A stretch of 64,000 nucleotides of DNA from Brachionus manjavacas (Eukaryota; Rotifera; Eurotatoria; Ploima; Brachionidae). The position numbers and the translations under genes are program-made. The stretch's first letter is position 1. Every line of letters begins with the position of its first letter. The stretch is taken from the NCBI GenBank assembly GCA_019054805.1, contig JAHQIY010000011.1, positions 2,485,001 to 2,549,000 of the forward strand, read 5' to 3'. Positions 46,640-59,840 of the stretch are shown here, piece by piece. Below the pieces are notes generated by a model. It was not told the origin of the DNA, ran no database searches, and worked only from the letters and a program-made list of their open reading frames with translations.

Positions 46640-49600
46640 ATGGAAGAATTCGAGTTTCAGTACTACGCGCCAAACCAATACCACCACAACCTAATCCAGA
46701 CGGGCGCTCAGCAAGGCCAGCAGTTCGTCCAGCAGTACCAGAAGGCGAGCGACTCGCGATGTAGCAAAGCAGCCGCCGGCCACGGCCAGTCCATGGTCTA
46801 CTCGATGGACCGGATGTCGCCCTACTACCAGGAGGACTCGCGCTCCACCAACCTCTCCAACCTCACCCTGGACCAAATTTTCAAATCGAACCAGAGCGAC
46901 GACCAGCCCAACATCGTGGTCGTCAACTCAAACGACTCGCTGCTGCTGTTTCAGCAGGCCAACTCCGGGCAGCAAGCGGCCGCCTCGGCCTCGCCCTCAA
47001 ACACCTCCATGTCCTCTTCGTCCTCGCCTCAGTCCTCTTCATCGCCATCCTCCACCAACGATGCCAACTCCAACTACGGTACTTTTTACTTTAAATTCTA
47101 GCTCTGTCGCTCTGTTCTCTGATACAAGAAATTTTTCTATTTTTTTTTAATTTTAATTTTTATTTCAATTTTTATTTTAATTTTTTTTTTTTTAATTTTC
47201 ATCTTAAAGTCAAATTGATAGCTTGATCATTTCAAAAAATGAAAAGGTTTTTATTTTTGATTTATAGGATTTGGAGATAGAATTTAGGAGAAAAAATTTT
47301 AATTTAAAAAAAAAATTAAATTTAAGAATAAATTAATATAATTTTTTTGTAGGCAATTTTTTGGTGAATTATAATTTTAGCTTTTTTTTCTCTATTTTTA
47401 GTTTTAGGTGCTTTTGTATGCCTTTGACAATAATTGTAGCACAATTTTTTAACTCTTACAAATAGAAAAAGAAAGCACGAAGGTTGATTATTTTTTGTTG
47501 AGCCTTAAATGCCAAATTGCGTTTTTGTTTATGATTGTTTCAATTATGAGAAAACTTTTTACCTTTTTGTTCATTTTTTTCTCAAATGGATAAAAATTTG
47601 TGTCTCTTTTGCAATTTTAAATTTGCTCCTTGGAAATTCAAATACAATGAATATTACTAAAGCTTTGGTCTAGAATCCTTTTTAAACCATCAGACTTGTG
47701 CTAAGAACACCACTTTTATAATTAACACAATATTTAAAATGATGGATGAATGTAATAATTACTTTTTCGGAAGTATGACTTATTGAAAAAATTTTCTAAA
47801 TTGTTAAAAAAAATAAATATTTTTTAAAATAATTATAGAGGCACAAAGCATATTAATTTCCAGTCTAATAACCTTCGTCAGACTCTATCAATCTCAATTT
47901 CTAGCAAATGAAGCTGGCAAATTCCTTCACTTTTTTTAAATTTTATTTATCTGAGTTAAAATTTCAAAAATTAATATGTTCGACACTACGGCTAATGATT
48001 TGGGGCACTATAAAAAAATTTTAAATATTTTTTTTAAAATTAAATAAAGACCAAAAAGGCAAAAAAGTGTTCTCTTAAAAAAAAATCATTCTTAACTGTA
48101 GAATGATTTTTATTACATTGACAAGTAGCTCTTTGAAAATCGTGAAGTATCTGCTACAGCTCAGTAGAGCTTGCTTGAATCTTATTCAAGTTGCAGATTA
48201 TTTTTACTACTACTACTACTACTACTACTATAGAACTTAAAATATCAAATAAATTTATTTCATAATAATATTTTATTAGGGCATAGTGAATTTGAGTACA
48301 AAAAGCACAAACAAACTTTTAGAATCACCAAAACTTTGATTCAGACTGACCAACAAATGTTCTGTAAATTGTAGCAACTGATACATTCTCTGTACCACAA
48401 CTTAAAGTTGATTGAATTGAACTTTTGATATTACCTTATTTCACCAAATAGAAGCAACTCGCTAGTATTTGGGTAAAAAATTTCTTTGTTTTGAGTCACT
48501 TTTTTAGAGTAAAAATTTTCGAATAAAGAAGAAACACTTTGATTACCGAACTTTATTTTATTAGATCAAATACGGTTTATTATTTTTTTATAAATCCAAA
48601 TCAACTTTAAGTGATGGTACATACAATGTATCAATTTCCACAACTAGAACATGTTTAGGTCAGTCTGAATTAAAGCTTTGGCAATTTTTAAAATTTGCTT
48701 TTGTATTTTGTACTAGAATTCACAATGCTATTTTTAGTCCCATTTTTTTCTCTTATTTATTAAATAAAATTAAATAAATATTTAGATATTGTTGAATAAT
48801 AGGAAAAGAAGGAAATATCGTAATGCCTTGCCATGTATTTGTTCATTGCATTAAACAAGGTATCTGGGAATAGTTAATTATTCAATATTCCATGACTTGG
48901 ATTTTTAAAGCAGCATAAAGAATTAAATTAGAAAAAAAAGCAGTACCTATTGAAACTAGGTCTATTTTTTAGACCAAGCTATAAATTTCGCACGACACAC
49001 GTTTATGCATGGCATTACCTTATTAAATAAATTTACAAAAAAATTAGAAAAAAGCTGATCTTTTAATTCAGCAAATATGTTGATACTAAACAAGGTGCAT
49101 GTTTTTTTTATGATTTCTTTTAAGTAATATTGGCATTGAATCAATTGATAATTTCGAATAATTTTAAAAATTTTTTAATAAAATATTAAAATTTAATTTT
49201 AAATAGATTATGTTAGTGCTTTTTTTATTAGTCCAAGAGAAAATAAAAGGCAAATCTGAGCCATCTGAAATGAGATAAATGATTGAAAAAGGGGTTCTCT
49301 TGTAACAACTCGCTTTCTTAATAAATATTTATCAAATTTTTTAAAGCAAGAGAAATTTCAAGCTGCGGAAATATAAGTAAAATAATTTTCTCATTCATTC
49401 TTTTATAAAAATTGAAACATTTTTATTTCCTTATAGGAAATTTTTCGAAAATTTTAGCAATTTTATTGTATTGTTTTGGACCAAAGTGTAGGGATAATGA
49501 GGATAATTAAACCTGATTAAGTTATTTTCAATTAAGTTAAAATTTGAAAAAAAATTTAAATAAAAATTTTTTAAAAAAGAGTCTTTTTGCAGACTTTTTC

Positions 49601-51785
49601 CTAAATTTTAAAATGTTCAATTTAAATTTTATCTGATTTGAAATCAACTTAGAGCTTAGAAAAATTCGAAGAAGTTAAAAATTTTTCAAAAAAAGAGTGT
49701 CAGACTGAAACACCGCTATATTGAAAAAAACCTTTACTTAATTTTTAAATGATAAAGGAATCAATGTTTATCTCATTTTTCAATATCATATTTAATAAAA
49801 ATAAAGAAAATTGTTTTCTTTTAAGCAAAAATAATAAAATTGATATTGACTGCTTTGAAGCATAATTTATTTTTAATTCTTTTTCCAACAAAAAAATACT
49901 GAAAGATTGAAGAAAAAACAACAATTTGCAGGATGGTAGAAAATTAGCTCTGAAGCTGATGACAACAAATTAAGAGTTGCGCAGGTAGAAATTAAATTTG
50001 TTAAATTTAAATTTATTCAGTTTTTAAAAATTTGTTTTTAATTTGTTTTTAATTTTGATTAGAATAAAGCCTAACTTTGCACTGTTAATTAGTAGAAAAA
50101 CTAACTAGACAAAGTTTAAGTATTATCCAAAAAAAAACTAAAAAACTAAAACTAAAAATAATTTTAATGTTAATTTTTCTTTTCTATTTTAATTTTACTA
50201 ATTACTTAAAATAAAACAAAATTGTTATAACATGGTTTCGATGGGAATAATTGAAGTTTACCTTATTTCTTAGTAAAGCACATAAAGATATAAGTCTTTT
50301 CATTAAAAATAATTCAATATTAATGTTAAAATTTTTCAATCAAAGATAAAAATATCAAAATTGACAGAAATATATTTTTTTTCAAAATCTAACAATGAAA
50401 ATTAGTAAATTATTTTAAAAAGCAGATGTCTTACCAGCTTTCGTCATTAATTCAATGTCGTTCAAATAATTGTCATCTTATAATATTCTATCTTTTGGAT
50501 GATCAATAATTGACAGAAATAAAAAAATTTGTTTTTAAATGATAAATAAATTGTTGATATTAGTCTCCTTGAGCTAATGATTTAATTTTAAAATTAAAGC
50601 TGATTAATTTCTTTTAAATTCTTGCTATTTAATAAGTTTAAATTATCCAATTTTTAATTAATTTCAAAAATATTAAAAAAAATAAATATGACCGATATCA
50701 CTATCACAAAGCTTTTATAAACTTAATTCACTTATCAAAAAAAAAACTAAAAAATTAATTTATTCTTTATTTGTTAGAACAAAAAATTAAAATATCAAAT
50801 TTCAGTGTTGTCGACTTAATTAAAAAAATTCTATTAATTAAAAAAAAAAATCTTAAAATTTAAAAGATATGACTTTATGATGAATCACCCATAATAAAAT
50901 TAATTAATTTTTTTTTATCAGGATCTAGCGGGTTATTAAATGAATTTAAAGGTAATAATTGGTGTATCAGACCAGGGGGGTAGTATGAGGCCTAATTTAA
51001 TTATTTTGCTTTAAGTGGAAAGCATGCAGCTGATGGAGTGCGGCATTGGCCAGCAGCAGCAACAGCAGCAAGGCCAAATGCAGCAGCAATCGCATCATCA
51101 AGGACCGACGCTGGTGTCGCTGGTGCCCGCGTCGGCGTCAAGCATGAACCCGTTGCTGAACCCGATGATGAGCCTGGCTTCGCCGTCTAAGCCGAGCACG
51201 GTCTCGGAACTGTCCAACTCGTCCATGGTCTCCTCGTCGTCCTCGTCCACACTCGACTCGAGTCAGTTCAGGGGGTCGACGAGTGGCACGCGCACCAGGA
51301 CCCGCAACACGAGCACCAAGTCCGTCAGCGACCAGCAGAAGGACGGCAAGTACTTCGAGAGAAGGAAGCGCAACAACGTGGCGGCCAAGAAGTCGCGCGA
51401 TGCCCGCAAGCAGCGCGAGGACGAGATCGCGATCAGGGCCAGCTTTTTGGAAAAGGAAAATTCAATTCTGAAGGCTCAACTGCAAACACTGAAGGACGAA
51501 GCACAACAACTGAGGATTTTGCTGACACAAAAAAAGGCCAACCAGTCTATGGGAGGTCTGATGGCATCGTCGTGCGCCAGCTGCTCCAATTGTATGGGCA
51601 AACAGGTCGCTCAAACCTATGTGGCCAACCTGAACCCAATCAACAATGGGTACGAGAGCGAGACGGCCATGAACATGGTTGATCAAAAGATGTCCACTAC
51701 AGCTGGTCAACAAAATGCGACAAATGCGAATGGGATGTATTTGGGCCAGGCGAACCACGGCCAACAGTTGAACAGACTTTTGTAA
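46640..51785 (+). CDS. PAR-type bZIP transcription factor (HLF/TEF/DBP/Pdp1-like)
   Basis: Nuclear DNA-binding dimer; family members act in circadian output, growth and metabolism. Two coding exons, 46640-47078 and 51016-51785, joined G|TG across a 3.9-kb intron; 1209 nt, 402 aa. Residues 1-147 are Gln/Ser-rich with LTLDQIFKSN and a poly-Ser run; a Gln tract follows the junction. The basic region is DGKYFERRKRNNVAAKKSRD and then ARKQREDEIAIRASFLEKEN (about residues 258-300), which carries the PAR-family NNVAAK-x-SRDARR pattern, followed by a short leucine zipper. The C-terminal tail has a Cys cluster (SSCASCSNCM) of unknown role. Codon use is much more GC-rich than the flanks. The start is the first ATG after an in-frame stop. 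The intron contains a fold-back element and a microsatellite. Confidence 0.9.
48083..48113. repeat. Perfect 12-bp-stem hairpin
   Basis: AAAAATCATTCT and AGAATGATTTTT are exact inverse copies separated by a 7-nt loop, inside the bZIP intron. Too short to be a microRNA precursor; it may be the 3' structure of the LINE-like tail that ends in the TAC microsatellite. Confidence 0.5.
48206..48231. repeat. (TAC)n microsatellite
   Basis: Eight or nine TAC units. It is preceded by TGCAGATTATTTTTAC, similar to the sequence before the (TAC)n tail of the LINE at 60500 (read on minus), so it may mark an old LINE 3' end. Confidence 0.7.
48279..48731. mobile_element. Fold-back MITE with ~135-bp arms in the bZIP intron
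   Basis: Left arm (48279-48420) and right arm (48598-48731) match inversely: TTCAGACTGACC on the left and GGTCAGTCTGAA on the right, CAACTTAAAGTTGATT against AATCAACTTTAAGTG, and CATAGTGAATT against AATTCACAATG. The middle ~180 bp is unique and non-coding. A target duplication is not clear. Confidence 0.75.
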
Positions 51786-53009
51786 TCAACAATCATAATG
51801 AATTTTTGTCGTAGAGTTTTTTTATTAATTTTTATAAAAAATTAAAATTTTTAATCATCATCATAGGGCTATTAAAAAAATAATGTTAATCAGCTTATGT
51901 TTAAAAAATTTTTCACGAAAACAATTCGGATATTTTTAGAATTAATGTGATACAAGATGTTCGCACTACCTCTTTTGTTGTTAGGTTTTTATTTAAGATC
52001 TCAGGGCTAGATTAAATAGGAACATCAGGATATTGATTTAATTTTTGATAAATTTTAAATTAGTTGATTTTTTTTTTTTAAGCAACTTTTTTGGTCCATT
52101 TTGCTACCGATTATTTTGTTTGTAATTTTTAAATAAATTTTAAATAAAAATATTGATTTGTTTTTTAATTCTTAATTTTTATTTACTCATTTTTTTAAGA
52201 AAGAAAAACAAAATTAATAAGAAACAATTTGTTTTTTATAAAAATCTAAAATTTGATCTGTCAATTGAATCGGTTACTTCTTAAAATCTGTTTGCTTTTT
52301 TTATTCATTAAAAAAGTAGTAAGGGGAGGACTCCGGGTAGTTTGGATGGTAATTAACCTCGCTTGAAAAATAAAAATTTAAAATGAATAATTTTTTTAAG
52401 AGATTTAATTGATTTTTAATTAAAGGTAAATTTAATCCAATGTGAAATCAATTTTTTGAATAACCAAGTCAACCCAGCAAAAACAATAAAAAATCAATTT
52501 CAAAATGATCAAAATATTAAAGCAAGTTAAAAAATTTAAAATATATATATTATATGTTTATTATATTATTTATTAAAAAAATTTACTTTTAACAATCATT
52601 ATTTTTGCATTGTAATTTTTTATAAACAATATAATCTAGGATGTAAAAATAAATACCCAGTTAACCTAAAAAAATTTAAATCTTTTGAACTTTTAAAAAA
52701 GAGCGTTAAAATTTGTTAACTTTATTTTTAAATAAAATGTAAAATGTATATTGTTAAGAAAATTTTTGAATCTTTTTGGTTGAAATAAAAATTTGGGATA
52801 ATTTTGTGAAAAGTTATTTTTTCTAGGAAATCTGGCGCTAATAAAGTGACCGCTACCTGAAAATTTAACAAATTTCAGTAATGAAAATTTAATTATCATA
52901 TATTCAAAATATTTTTGCAAGATAATATGATGAGCATTATAAAAACAAGCTATTGACTATAATTTTGTGATATTCGATTTAAGAGAAATCTCCCAACAAC
53001 GTAAAAAAA
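51786..53009. other. Gene-free stretch downstream of the bZIP gene
   Basis: 3' flank of the bZIP gene followed by AT-rich sequence. No exon, repeat end or RNA gene recognised. Confidence 0.4.
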
Positions 53010-53215
53010 TTTTTAATTGCTCATTAACAATTTCTTCTTATTACCTAAAGCAATGTAAACATGTATCACCTGTAACTCTCTTTTTCAACCTATTTTTTTA
53101 TATTTTCTTATCATTTTATCTTTGCTTATTTAACTTTATTTTTGAGATTTATTTTTTTTAAATTTATTCTAAAAGACCTTCAGCTCGGTACGAAAACAAA
53201 TAGATAAAAAAATAT
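53010..53215 (+). repeat. LINE 3' tail fragment
   Basis: Matches the 3' ends at 42940-43175 and 43400-43800 (ATGTAAACATG near the start, then CAGCTCGGTACGAAAAC and an AAATAGATAAAA tail). Only the 3' UTR remains. Confidence 0.65.
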
Positions 53216-53222
53216 TTAAAGA

Positions 53223-53533
53223 ATGATAAATTATGAACTATCGATAGATAGAATAATAGATAGTTTTTCTTCAATAAATTCAGAGAGTTCTACGGAATCT
53301 ATTGTTGATTCAAATACTGAGACGAACGAAATCGTGCTAAGACAAATCAAACCAGTACCAAATCAATTGCAACTTGACGAAAGATTTAATCATCAAAGTA
53401 ATACCAATGGGACAGAAAAGAAGACCTGAAAGGCTAGAAAACACTCTGGAATGCTCAGAGTTATGATCAGATGGACTAGTATTATACGATGATGATACCT
53501 ACGAAGATTATCTACAATCACAAAATTTAATTT
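53223..53533 (+). other. Short coding-like frame of unknown type
   Basis: A 68-codon frame (SIDRIIDSFSSINSESSTES onward) followed in another frame by KRRPERLENTLECSEL and a DDDTYEDYLQ end. The RRPERLE motif recalls the C-terminus of some retrotransposon polyproteins, but this is not firm. Confidence 0.3.
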
Positions 53534-53734
53534 AAAAAGCTTTTTTTATTAATTTTATTAATAAATTTTTTTCTAGCAATTGAAAAAAAATTATATCATT
53601 ATTATTCATTTATTAGAAAAAATTTTAATAATCAACTTGGTAAATTTTTAAACATTTTTGAAAGACATTAGGTTATCTTTTTCAATTTTGTTCTAAAAAA
53701 CAAGGTTAGTAGACAATCATAAATCTGTTAAAAA

Positions 53735-54950
53735 TTTCAAAAGGAAAGTATCTTAAAACCATGGATTAAAGATGATCTAAAGATTTTAATTAGAAATCAG
53801 AGAAATCTTAGATACAAAAACTGTTCATGTAACTGGATGGATATGAATCTATATAAAGAATATAATCGTATGTGTAAATTAGTTTCATCAGAAATAAAAA
53901 GAGCCAGACTAACATATGAACAAAATTTAGTGGAAAAAGCTAAAAAAAATCTAAAAATACTGTGTAAATACTTAAATGATCAACAAGTAATCAAAGAATC
54001 AATCAAAGCATTAAAAAAGTCAAACAATGAATTATCCCAAGATTCGAATGAAATCTTCTAAATAGATGTTTTCAAGATGTTTTTGTTATTGAACAAGGTG
54101 GTAAGCTTCCTCCTTTTGATGTTAAATTTAACTAAAACTGGTCAGAATATATTGATATTGAACCAAATGGTATTAATTATAAAATGGTATTTAAAAAATT
54201 ACTAGACGTAAATCACAATAAATTATGTGGTGTAGACAAACTTCAACCATCATCGCTTAAAAACTGTGCAGGAGCCTTTACTGCTCCTTTAACTTTTATT
54301 TTCAGAAAGTCTTTATCTAATAGTCAGCTTCCAATACATTTCAGATCAACAAATATTACTTTTCTGTTTGAAAAGGTGATAAATCAATGCCAAGCAATTA
54401 TTGTCCTGTGTCTTTAACTTCTGTTCCGTGCAAAATTATGGAAAGGATTATAAGAACCGAAATGGAAGATTATCTTTATAAGAACAATATTATTTTTAAA
54501 GAACAGCATGGATTTGCAAAGAAAAAGTCTTGTACAACTAGTCCTCTGGAAACTCAAGATTTCATCTCAATACATTCCTGTTTATGTTATTCTGCTAGAT
54601 TTTGCGAAAGCATTTGTTACTGTTCCGCACGCACATCGAACAGCTAAATTGAAAGCGTATTACTTTGATAGTCTGACACTGAAATTGATCGAAGCTTTCT
54701 TAAAAAATAGAAGACAACGAGTTTTTCAAGGTGAAATTTTGTCGGATTTGGTTGAGATTTTTCGCGGTGTACCCCAAGGGTCAATAATTGGGAAACTATT
54801 GTTCGTTTTGTAAAGTAATGATCTACCAAAAAGAATTGAGAATATTGTTAAAATGTATGCAGATGATACTAAAATGTTCTCGCAAACGGTATCAGAAATA
54901 AGTGCAGCTATGGCCCACAATTTTTCTCACCGCTAATTTTTATAAAAGTA
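53735..54950 (+). pseudogene. LINE (Jockey-like) reverse transcriptase remnant
   Basis: In order: a linker KPWIKDDLKILIRNQRN and MDMNLYKEYNRMCKLVSSEI (53760-54050), the RT0/1 region DVNHNKLCGVDKLQPSSLKN (54200), PSNYCPVSLTSVPCKIMERI (54387), EQHGFAKKKSC, VILLDFAKAFVTVPH (palm), FRGVPQGSIIGKLLF and MYADDTKMFSQT (catalytic motif, 54855). At least three frameshifts separate these blocks. The endonuclease and 3' end are missing. It could be the same family as the endonuclease fragment at 62340. Confidence 0.88.
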
Positions 54951-55425
54951 AACCCCTGAGTTAAAGTTAAGACTAATTTTTTAAAAAGATCCTTACCTTT
55001 TGCTTACCCGAAACCTTAACCAGGGCTTTACCCCGGACCCCGACTGGCTGCACCCGCTTCTAAATTGGACAAGTTTTTAATAAAAAATAGCGGTACTGAA
55101 ACATTATTTGGCCTATATAATACAGTTAATAGTTTTCCATTTAATTTTTAGATCTATTAATGAGGTACTTTAGTAATAAACTATTATACTAAAATAATAT
55201 ATTTACTAAAACAACTTTTTTATTAATTTTTTATTTTATTTTTTTTAAATATTTTTTAATTATTTTTTTATTTGTGGTTTTTGGATATTCACCAAATCCA
55301 AAAACCAAACCAAACCCCATTTACTCTAATAGTCGTATGATGTTTACTAAAAAAAATTTGAATTCTTTGCATCAAAAAAATTTTATTAGCTAAAAATATC
55401 AAGATATTTTGAGAATAAAATAAAT
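54951..55425. other. Spacer before the ValRS 3' end
   Basis: A CCCCGGACCCCG patch near 55030, otherwise AT-rich. Nothing recognised. Confidence 0.4.
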
Positions 55426-58400
55426 CTATGATTTCATATTTTGCAATTGCTTGAGACCTTCGTCAATCAGAGCCACTTCGTTGGTCAATTGTAACATTTT
55501 GTCTTGATTTTTGGCGCGGACATTTTCTGGCACACGCGTGCCATAGTCCGGTTTAGCCATCTCTTTTTTCAAGTTCTCAATCGACTTGAGCAACAAATCT
55601 TTCTTTTTCCTGAGTTTCACCTCCTCTTTGTCCACATCAACAATACCTTTTAGCATTATAAAAATCTTACACTTGTCTGACAAAGTGGTAAAAGCGCACC
55701 CGTTTGGCTGTTCCTTGCCATCAGCCAAAAATTCAATCATCTTTCCATTAGACATGGTCAAAATCAAATCTTGGAAGTCTTTGAGCGCTTGTTCTAGTCC
55801 GGCATCAATTGACTTGACATAGACGTCAGTCTTGGTCTTGATGGTCAATTGGTAGTCGGACCTAAGAGATCTGATCTTGTTGATGGCCTCCTGACTCAAT
55901 TTAACACTCATTTCCAAATCACTATTTCTGAATAAGTCAAAATCTTTGGGCAAAGGGTACTTGGTAACACAAATACTTGGCGGGTCACTGCTTGGCTTGC
56001 GTCTGGGCAACCGCTGGTACAATTCCTCGCTGATAAATGGCATAAACGGACTGATTAGTCTCAGACCAATGTCCAAGCACGTGTACAAAACCTCACGTGA
56101 ATTGTCGTGAAAAGTTTTGTGCTGTTCGTCCTTGGCGTAAAAACTCGGCTTCAAATACTCGATGTAGTAGTCGCACAGGTCGTACAACCAGTAGTTGAAC
56201 AGAGCTGTAGTGACGCTTGTTAAATCGTAGCTTTTGAAGCCCGAGTCGCATATCTTCACTGTTTCGCTGAGTCTGCTCAGCATCCATTTGTCCATGCCTC
56301 TCAAATTGGCTAGATTGGTCTTCAAATAGTCAAGCGAGTCCTTGGGCACAAAACTACTGCTCAGGCCGTTCATCATGGCAAATTTGGTCGCGTTCCACAG
56401 CTTATTACAAAAGTGTCTGTAGCCCTGAATCCTCAACACATCCAAATTGATGTCTCGGCCCTGGGCTGTGTAAGCACACAGCGCAAATCTAAGTGCATCA
56501 GTTCCGCACTCAGGTATTCCATTTGGAAAGTCTTCTTTCTGGCCTTTGATCGCTTTTTCCACTTCTTTGGCGTCCAAGTTGTAATTTTCTAGCTGCTTGT
56601 TTAAATTTTCCAGTGTAATACCGTCAATTACGTCCAATGGATCGATTATGTTTCCCAGTGATTTGCTCATTTTGCGTCCATGTGCATCTCGGATGATTGC
56701 GTGAAGGTAAATGGTGTCGAATGGCAAATTGCCGCACATTTCTTCTCCCATCATCACCATTCGGGCCACCCAGAAAAATAGGATATCGTGTCCGGTTTCG
56801 AGCAAAGTGCCAGGATAGTATTTTTGCAAGTCGGATGTTTGTTCAGGCCATCCACAAATCGAAAATGGAAAGATACCAGATGAGAACCAAGTGTCCAGCA
56901 CGTCCTCATCATGGTGCAGTTCAATTTGATCGGCTTTCAAATCTGGGAATCTAGCTAGCGCTTTGTGCACGGCGAGGTCGCGATCATGCGCACTAACCCA
57001 GTAATTGTTGTCGGTGTCGTCGGACTGAGCTTGGCCCTTGATGCGAATATGGTAGGCGGGTATGCGGTGACCCCACCACAGTTGACGTGATATGCACCAG
57101 TCATGACAGTCCTCGAGCCATCTGTACCAAACTTGTTCATGAAAATCAGGAATAATTTTTAGGCGTTTTTCTCGTACAGCGCTTACCGCTTTGGCCGCCA
57201 TTTCTTTGCAGTTAACATACCACTGGGACTTGAGCATTGGCTCAATGACATCTTTGGACCTGGAACATAAAGGCAACACTGTCTCAGTTTCTTTTACTTC
57301 TTTGAACAAACCGCGCTCTTTAAGCGCCTGAACAACCGCCTTTCTGGCCTCGAAACGCTTCATTGCGGCAAATTGGCCACACTCGGCCGTCATACAGCCC
57401 TTGTCATCTATGACTGAAATAAATGCCAGACCATGCCGTTTGCCGCATTCGAAGTCGTTGGCGTCGTGCGCTGGCGTTATCTTGACAGCGCCGGTGCCAA
57501 AACTAGCATCCACCATTTGGTCAGCAATAATGGCAATTTTGCGCTTCACAAATGGATGCGTCACATACTTGCCTACCAAATTTTTGTATCTGTCATCGCT
57601 TGGATGCACACAGATGGCCGTGTCGCCAAGCATGGTCTCAGGACGAGTCGTGGCCACCACTATTTCCTCGCCAGTCTCCACATCGCTTTCTTTGGACTCT
57701 ACCACTCGGTATGCAAATGAGGTCAAAGTGCCGAATTCAATTTTTTCCTTGTAGCCAGGTATGGCGAGCATGGTGCGTCCTTTTAGCGCTGTTTTGTCCA
57801 CTTCAATGTCCGAAATTGCAGAATTGAGCGCACATGACCAATTGACCAAACGTTTGCTTCGGTAAATGAGGCCTTTTTCGTGCATTTGAATAAAAGTCTC
57901 TAGCACAGCCTTGACAGACACGGCGTCCATGGTAAATCTGGCCCTGTCCCAGTCACATGACGAACCGATGCGCTTCAATTGATTGGCAATCGAGTCGCCT
58001 TTTTCGTTCTTCCATTTCCATATTTCGGCCACAAAAGCCTCTCTACCAAGATCGTGGCGTGTCTTGTTTTGTTCGCGTTTGAGCTTTTTTTCCACCACCA
58101 CCTGAGTGGCTATGCCCGCGTGGTCGAATCCGGGACACCATAGAGTCTCGTGGCCGAGCATTCGGTGCCATCGGGTAAGCACATCTTCAATAGAGCACAT
58201 TAGAGCATGGCCTAAGTGGAGTGTGCCCGTGACATTCGGTGGCGGCATTGCCATTACGAATTTTTCACGCTCTTCACCCTCATCCAATTTAAAATATTTT
58301 TCCTAATTAAATTTAAAAAAAATAAAATTTTTTTTACTATTTATTTTTCATTTTTTGCTTACAGCTATTTCTGGCTTGAAAAATCCCATTTTTTCCCACC

Positions 58401-58794
58401 ACTGATACCAAGCTGCTTCGACATAGCGCGGACTGTAGGCGTCAGGCAACTGGCATGTGGTGTCTTTTTTTTCGCCAGGATTAGTTTTTGAAGTGTACAG
58501 AACACATTGAGGCTCTTTGTCCTTTTTTTCTTCGCTTTTGGGCTTTGGCTCTTTGGTTTGAGCTTGGACAGTCTTTAATTTTTCCTGCTTGGCTCGAAAT
58601 TTTTCGTCTTTTTCTTTTTGTTTGGCTTCTTTTTTGAGCTGTGAAGCGCTTTTTTCCTTTTTGGTTTCCTGATCCTTGGTTTGAGTTTTGCCAAGCTCCA
58701 GTTTGACCAAGCGCGCCTCTAATTCGCCGGCTAGTTGCTTATTGCACTGCTGATCCGCCTCTATCTGAGCTAGCTTTTGCATAAAATGTGACAT
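55426..58794 (-). CDS. VARS: Valyl-tRNA synthetase, cytosolic type without GST domain
   Basis: Charges tRNA-Val. Two coding exons, 58363-58794 and 55426-58302, joined in phase 0 over a 60-nt intron; 3309 nt, 1102 aa. Residues 1-110 are a charged Lys/Glu-rich extension with heptad-like Leu; synthetase proper starts near [20 protein letters not shown]. Class I signatures: [15 protein letters not shown] (HIGH) and [10 protein letters not shown] (KMSKS). The CP1 editing domain shows [19 protein letters not shown] and [19 protein letters not shown]. The anticodon-binding helical domain follows ([30 protein letters not shown]), and the C-terminal coiled arm ends in LKQLQNMKS. The N-terminal glutathione-transferase domain of vertebrate cytosolic ValRS is absent, as in many invertebrates and fungi. 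An AG acceptor-like site just before the start hints at an upstream non-coding exon. Confidence 0.96.
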
Positions 58795-59469
58795 TGTCTA
58801 AAATTGGTTAAAAAAATTGTATTTTTCTAGGGATTTATTGAACTTAAGTTTGACTCGACTATAAATAGTTTAACCATGCTGTAAGAAAAATTTTTAAATT
58901 GCATAAGTTTTAAATTTTATTTCAAATAAGGTAAATAGAATTTCAAATAATTTTTTAATATTTTTACAAGTTGCTTTCAAATTGTCTTGACAAGGTCTCA
59001 ATAAATATTTAAGGAAAATTTTATAAAAGCAATGTAAATGAATGAATGCGTCAAAAATTTATATTTTTCTTAATCTTTATTTTATCGATAATGATAAAAG
59101 AGATAATAATTGAAATTTTTACTTAATTTCTAAATTTGATGCAATTAAAGATTTTAAACTATTAAAAATTAAGTTGCGATTTAAAAATCAAATTTTTTAA
59201 TCAAAAAATTTTAAATTTTACTATAATTAAAAGTAATAAAACCAGGTGATCAAATTTTTGAAATTCCGGCAAATTTAGTCGGAAGTTTTGACTCACCAAT
59301 TATGCCGATTTCTTTTAAAAAAAGTCTTACCTTAAGAAATGGGAAAAATGGGCTCTTTAATTGTTAAGAAAAAACTAAAATAAAGTTTATTTTATAAATA
59401 AGAAATTAAAAATTTTAACCTGTAAATTAAATATTCGATATTTTTTTTTCTTTCATTACTTTTAAAAGG
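58795..59469. other. ValRS upstream region
   Basis: AT-rich, presumably with the ValRS promoter. No specific element recognised. Confidence 0.4.
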
Positions 59470-59840
59470 CCATCATTTAATGGACTGACAAAAAAAGTTA
59501 AATTTTACTGACAAAAAAACTACAAATGATGACAAATAAATTAATTGACTGATAAAATAATTATTTGAGTGACAAAAATACTTTTTTGACTAATTAATTA
59601 TTTTTAAAACGAATTAATGATTTTGAGGTCACAATAAAAATAAAAATCTTGAACTATAGCACCAAAATCAGAAGGAAGCTCCAGACGATTATGACAAACC
59701 GTTTTGTCCAAATCTCATCATCAAGCTAGAGTCAACTATGAAAAAACGTCACAATTTAAGTTCTTTCCTTACAATCTTACAGAATTAAATTAAGTTATTT
59801 TTGTCATCTTAAAAAAATTAAATTTGTCACCCCCAAAAAG
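59470..59840. repeat. Repeat cluster of TGACAAAA units with inverse copies at the far side
   Basis: At least five variants of CTGACAAAA/GTGACAAAA lie between 59480 and 59585, and TTTTTGTCATC plus TTTGTCACC occur in inverse orientation at 59797-59832. The pattern suggests a MITE with subterminal repeats; ends not resolved. Confidence 0.4.

Noticed and set aside
48206..48231. CRISPR-like or other functional array in the TAC repeat
   Set aside because: Simple microsatellite with no spacers; this is eukaryotic DNA.
56093..58306. Open frames antisense to or out of frame with ValRS
   Set aside because: No recognisable domains; explained by low stop density opposite a long coding exon.
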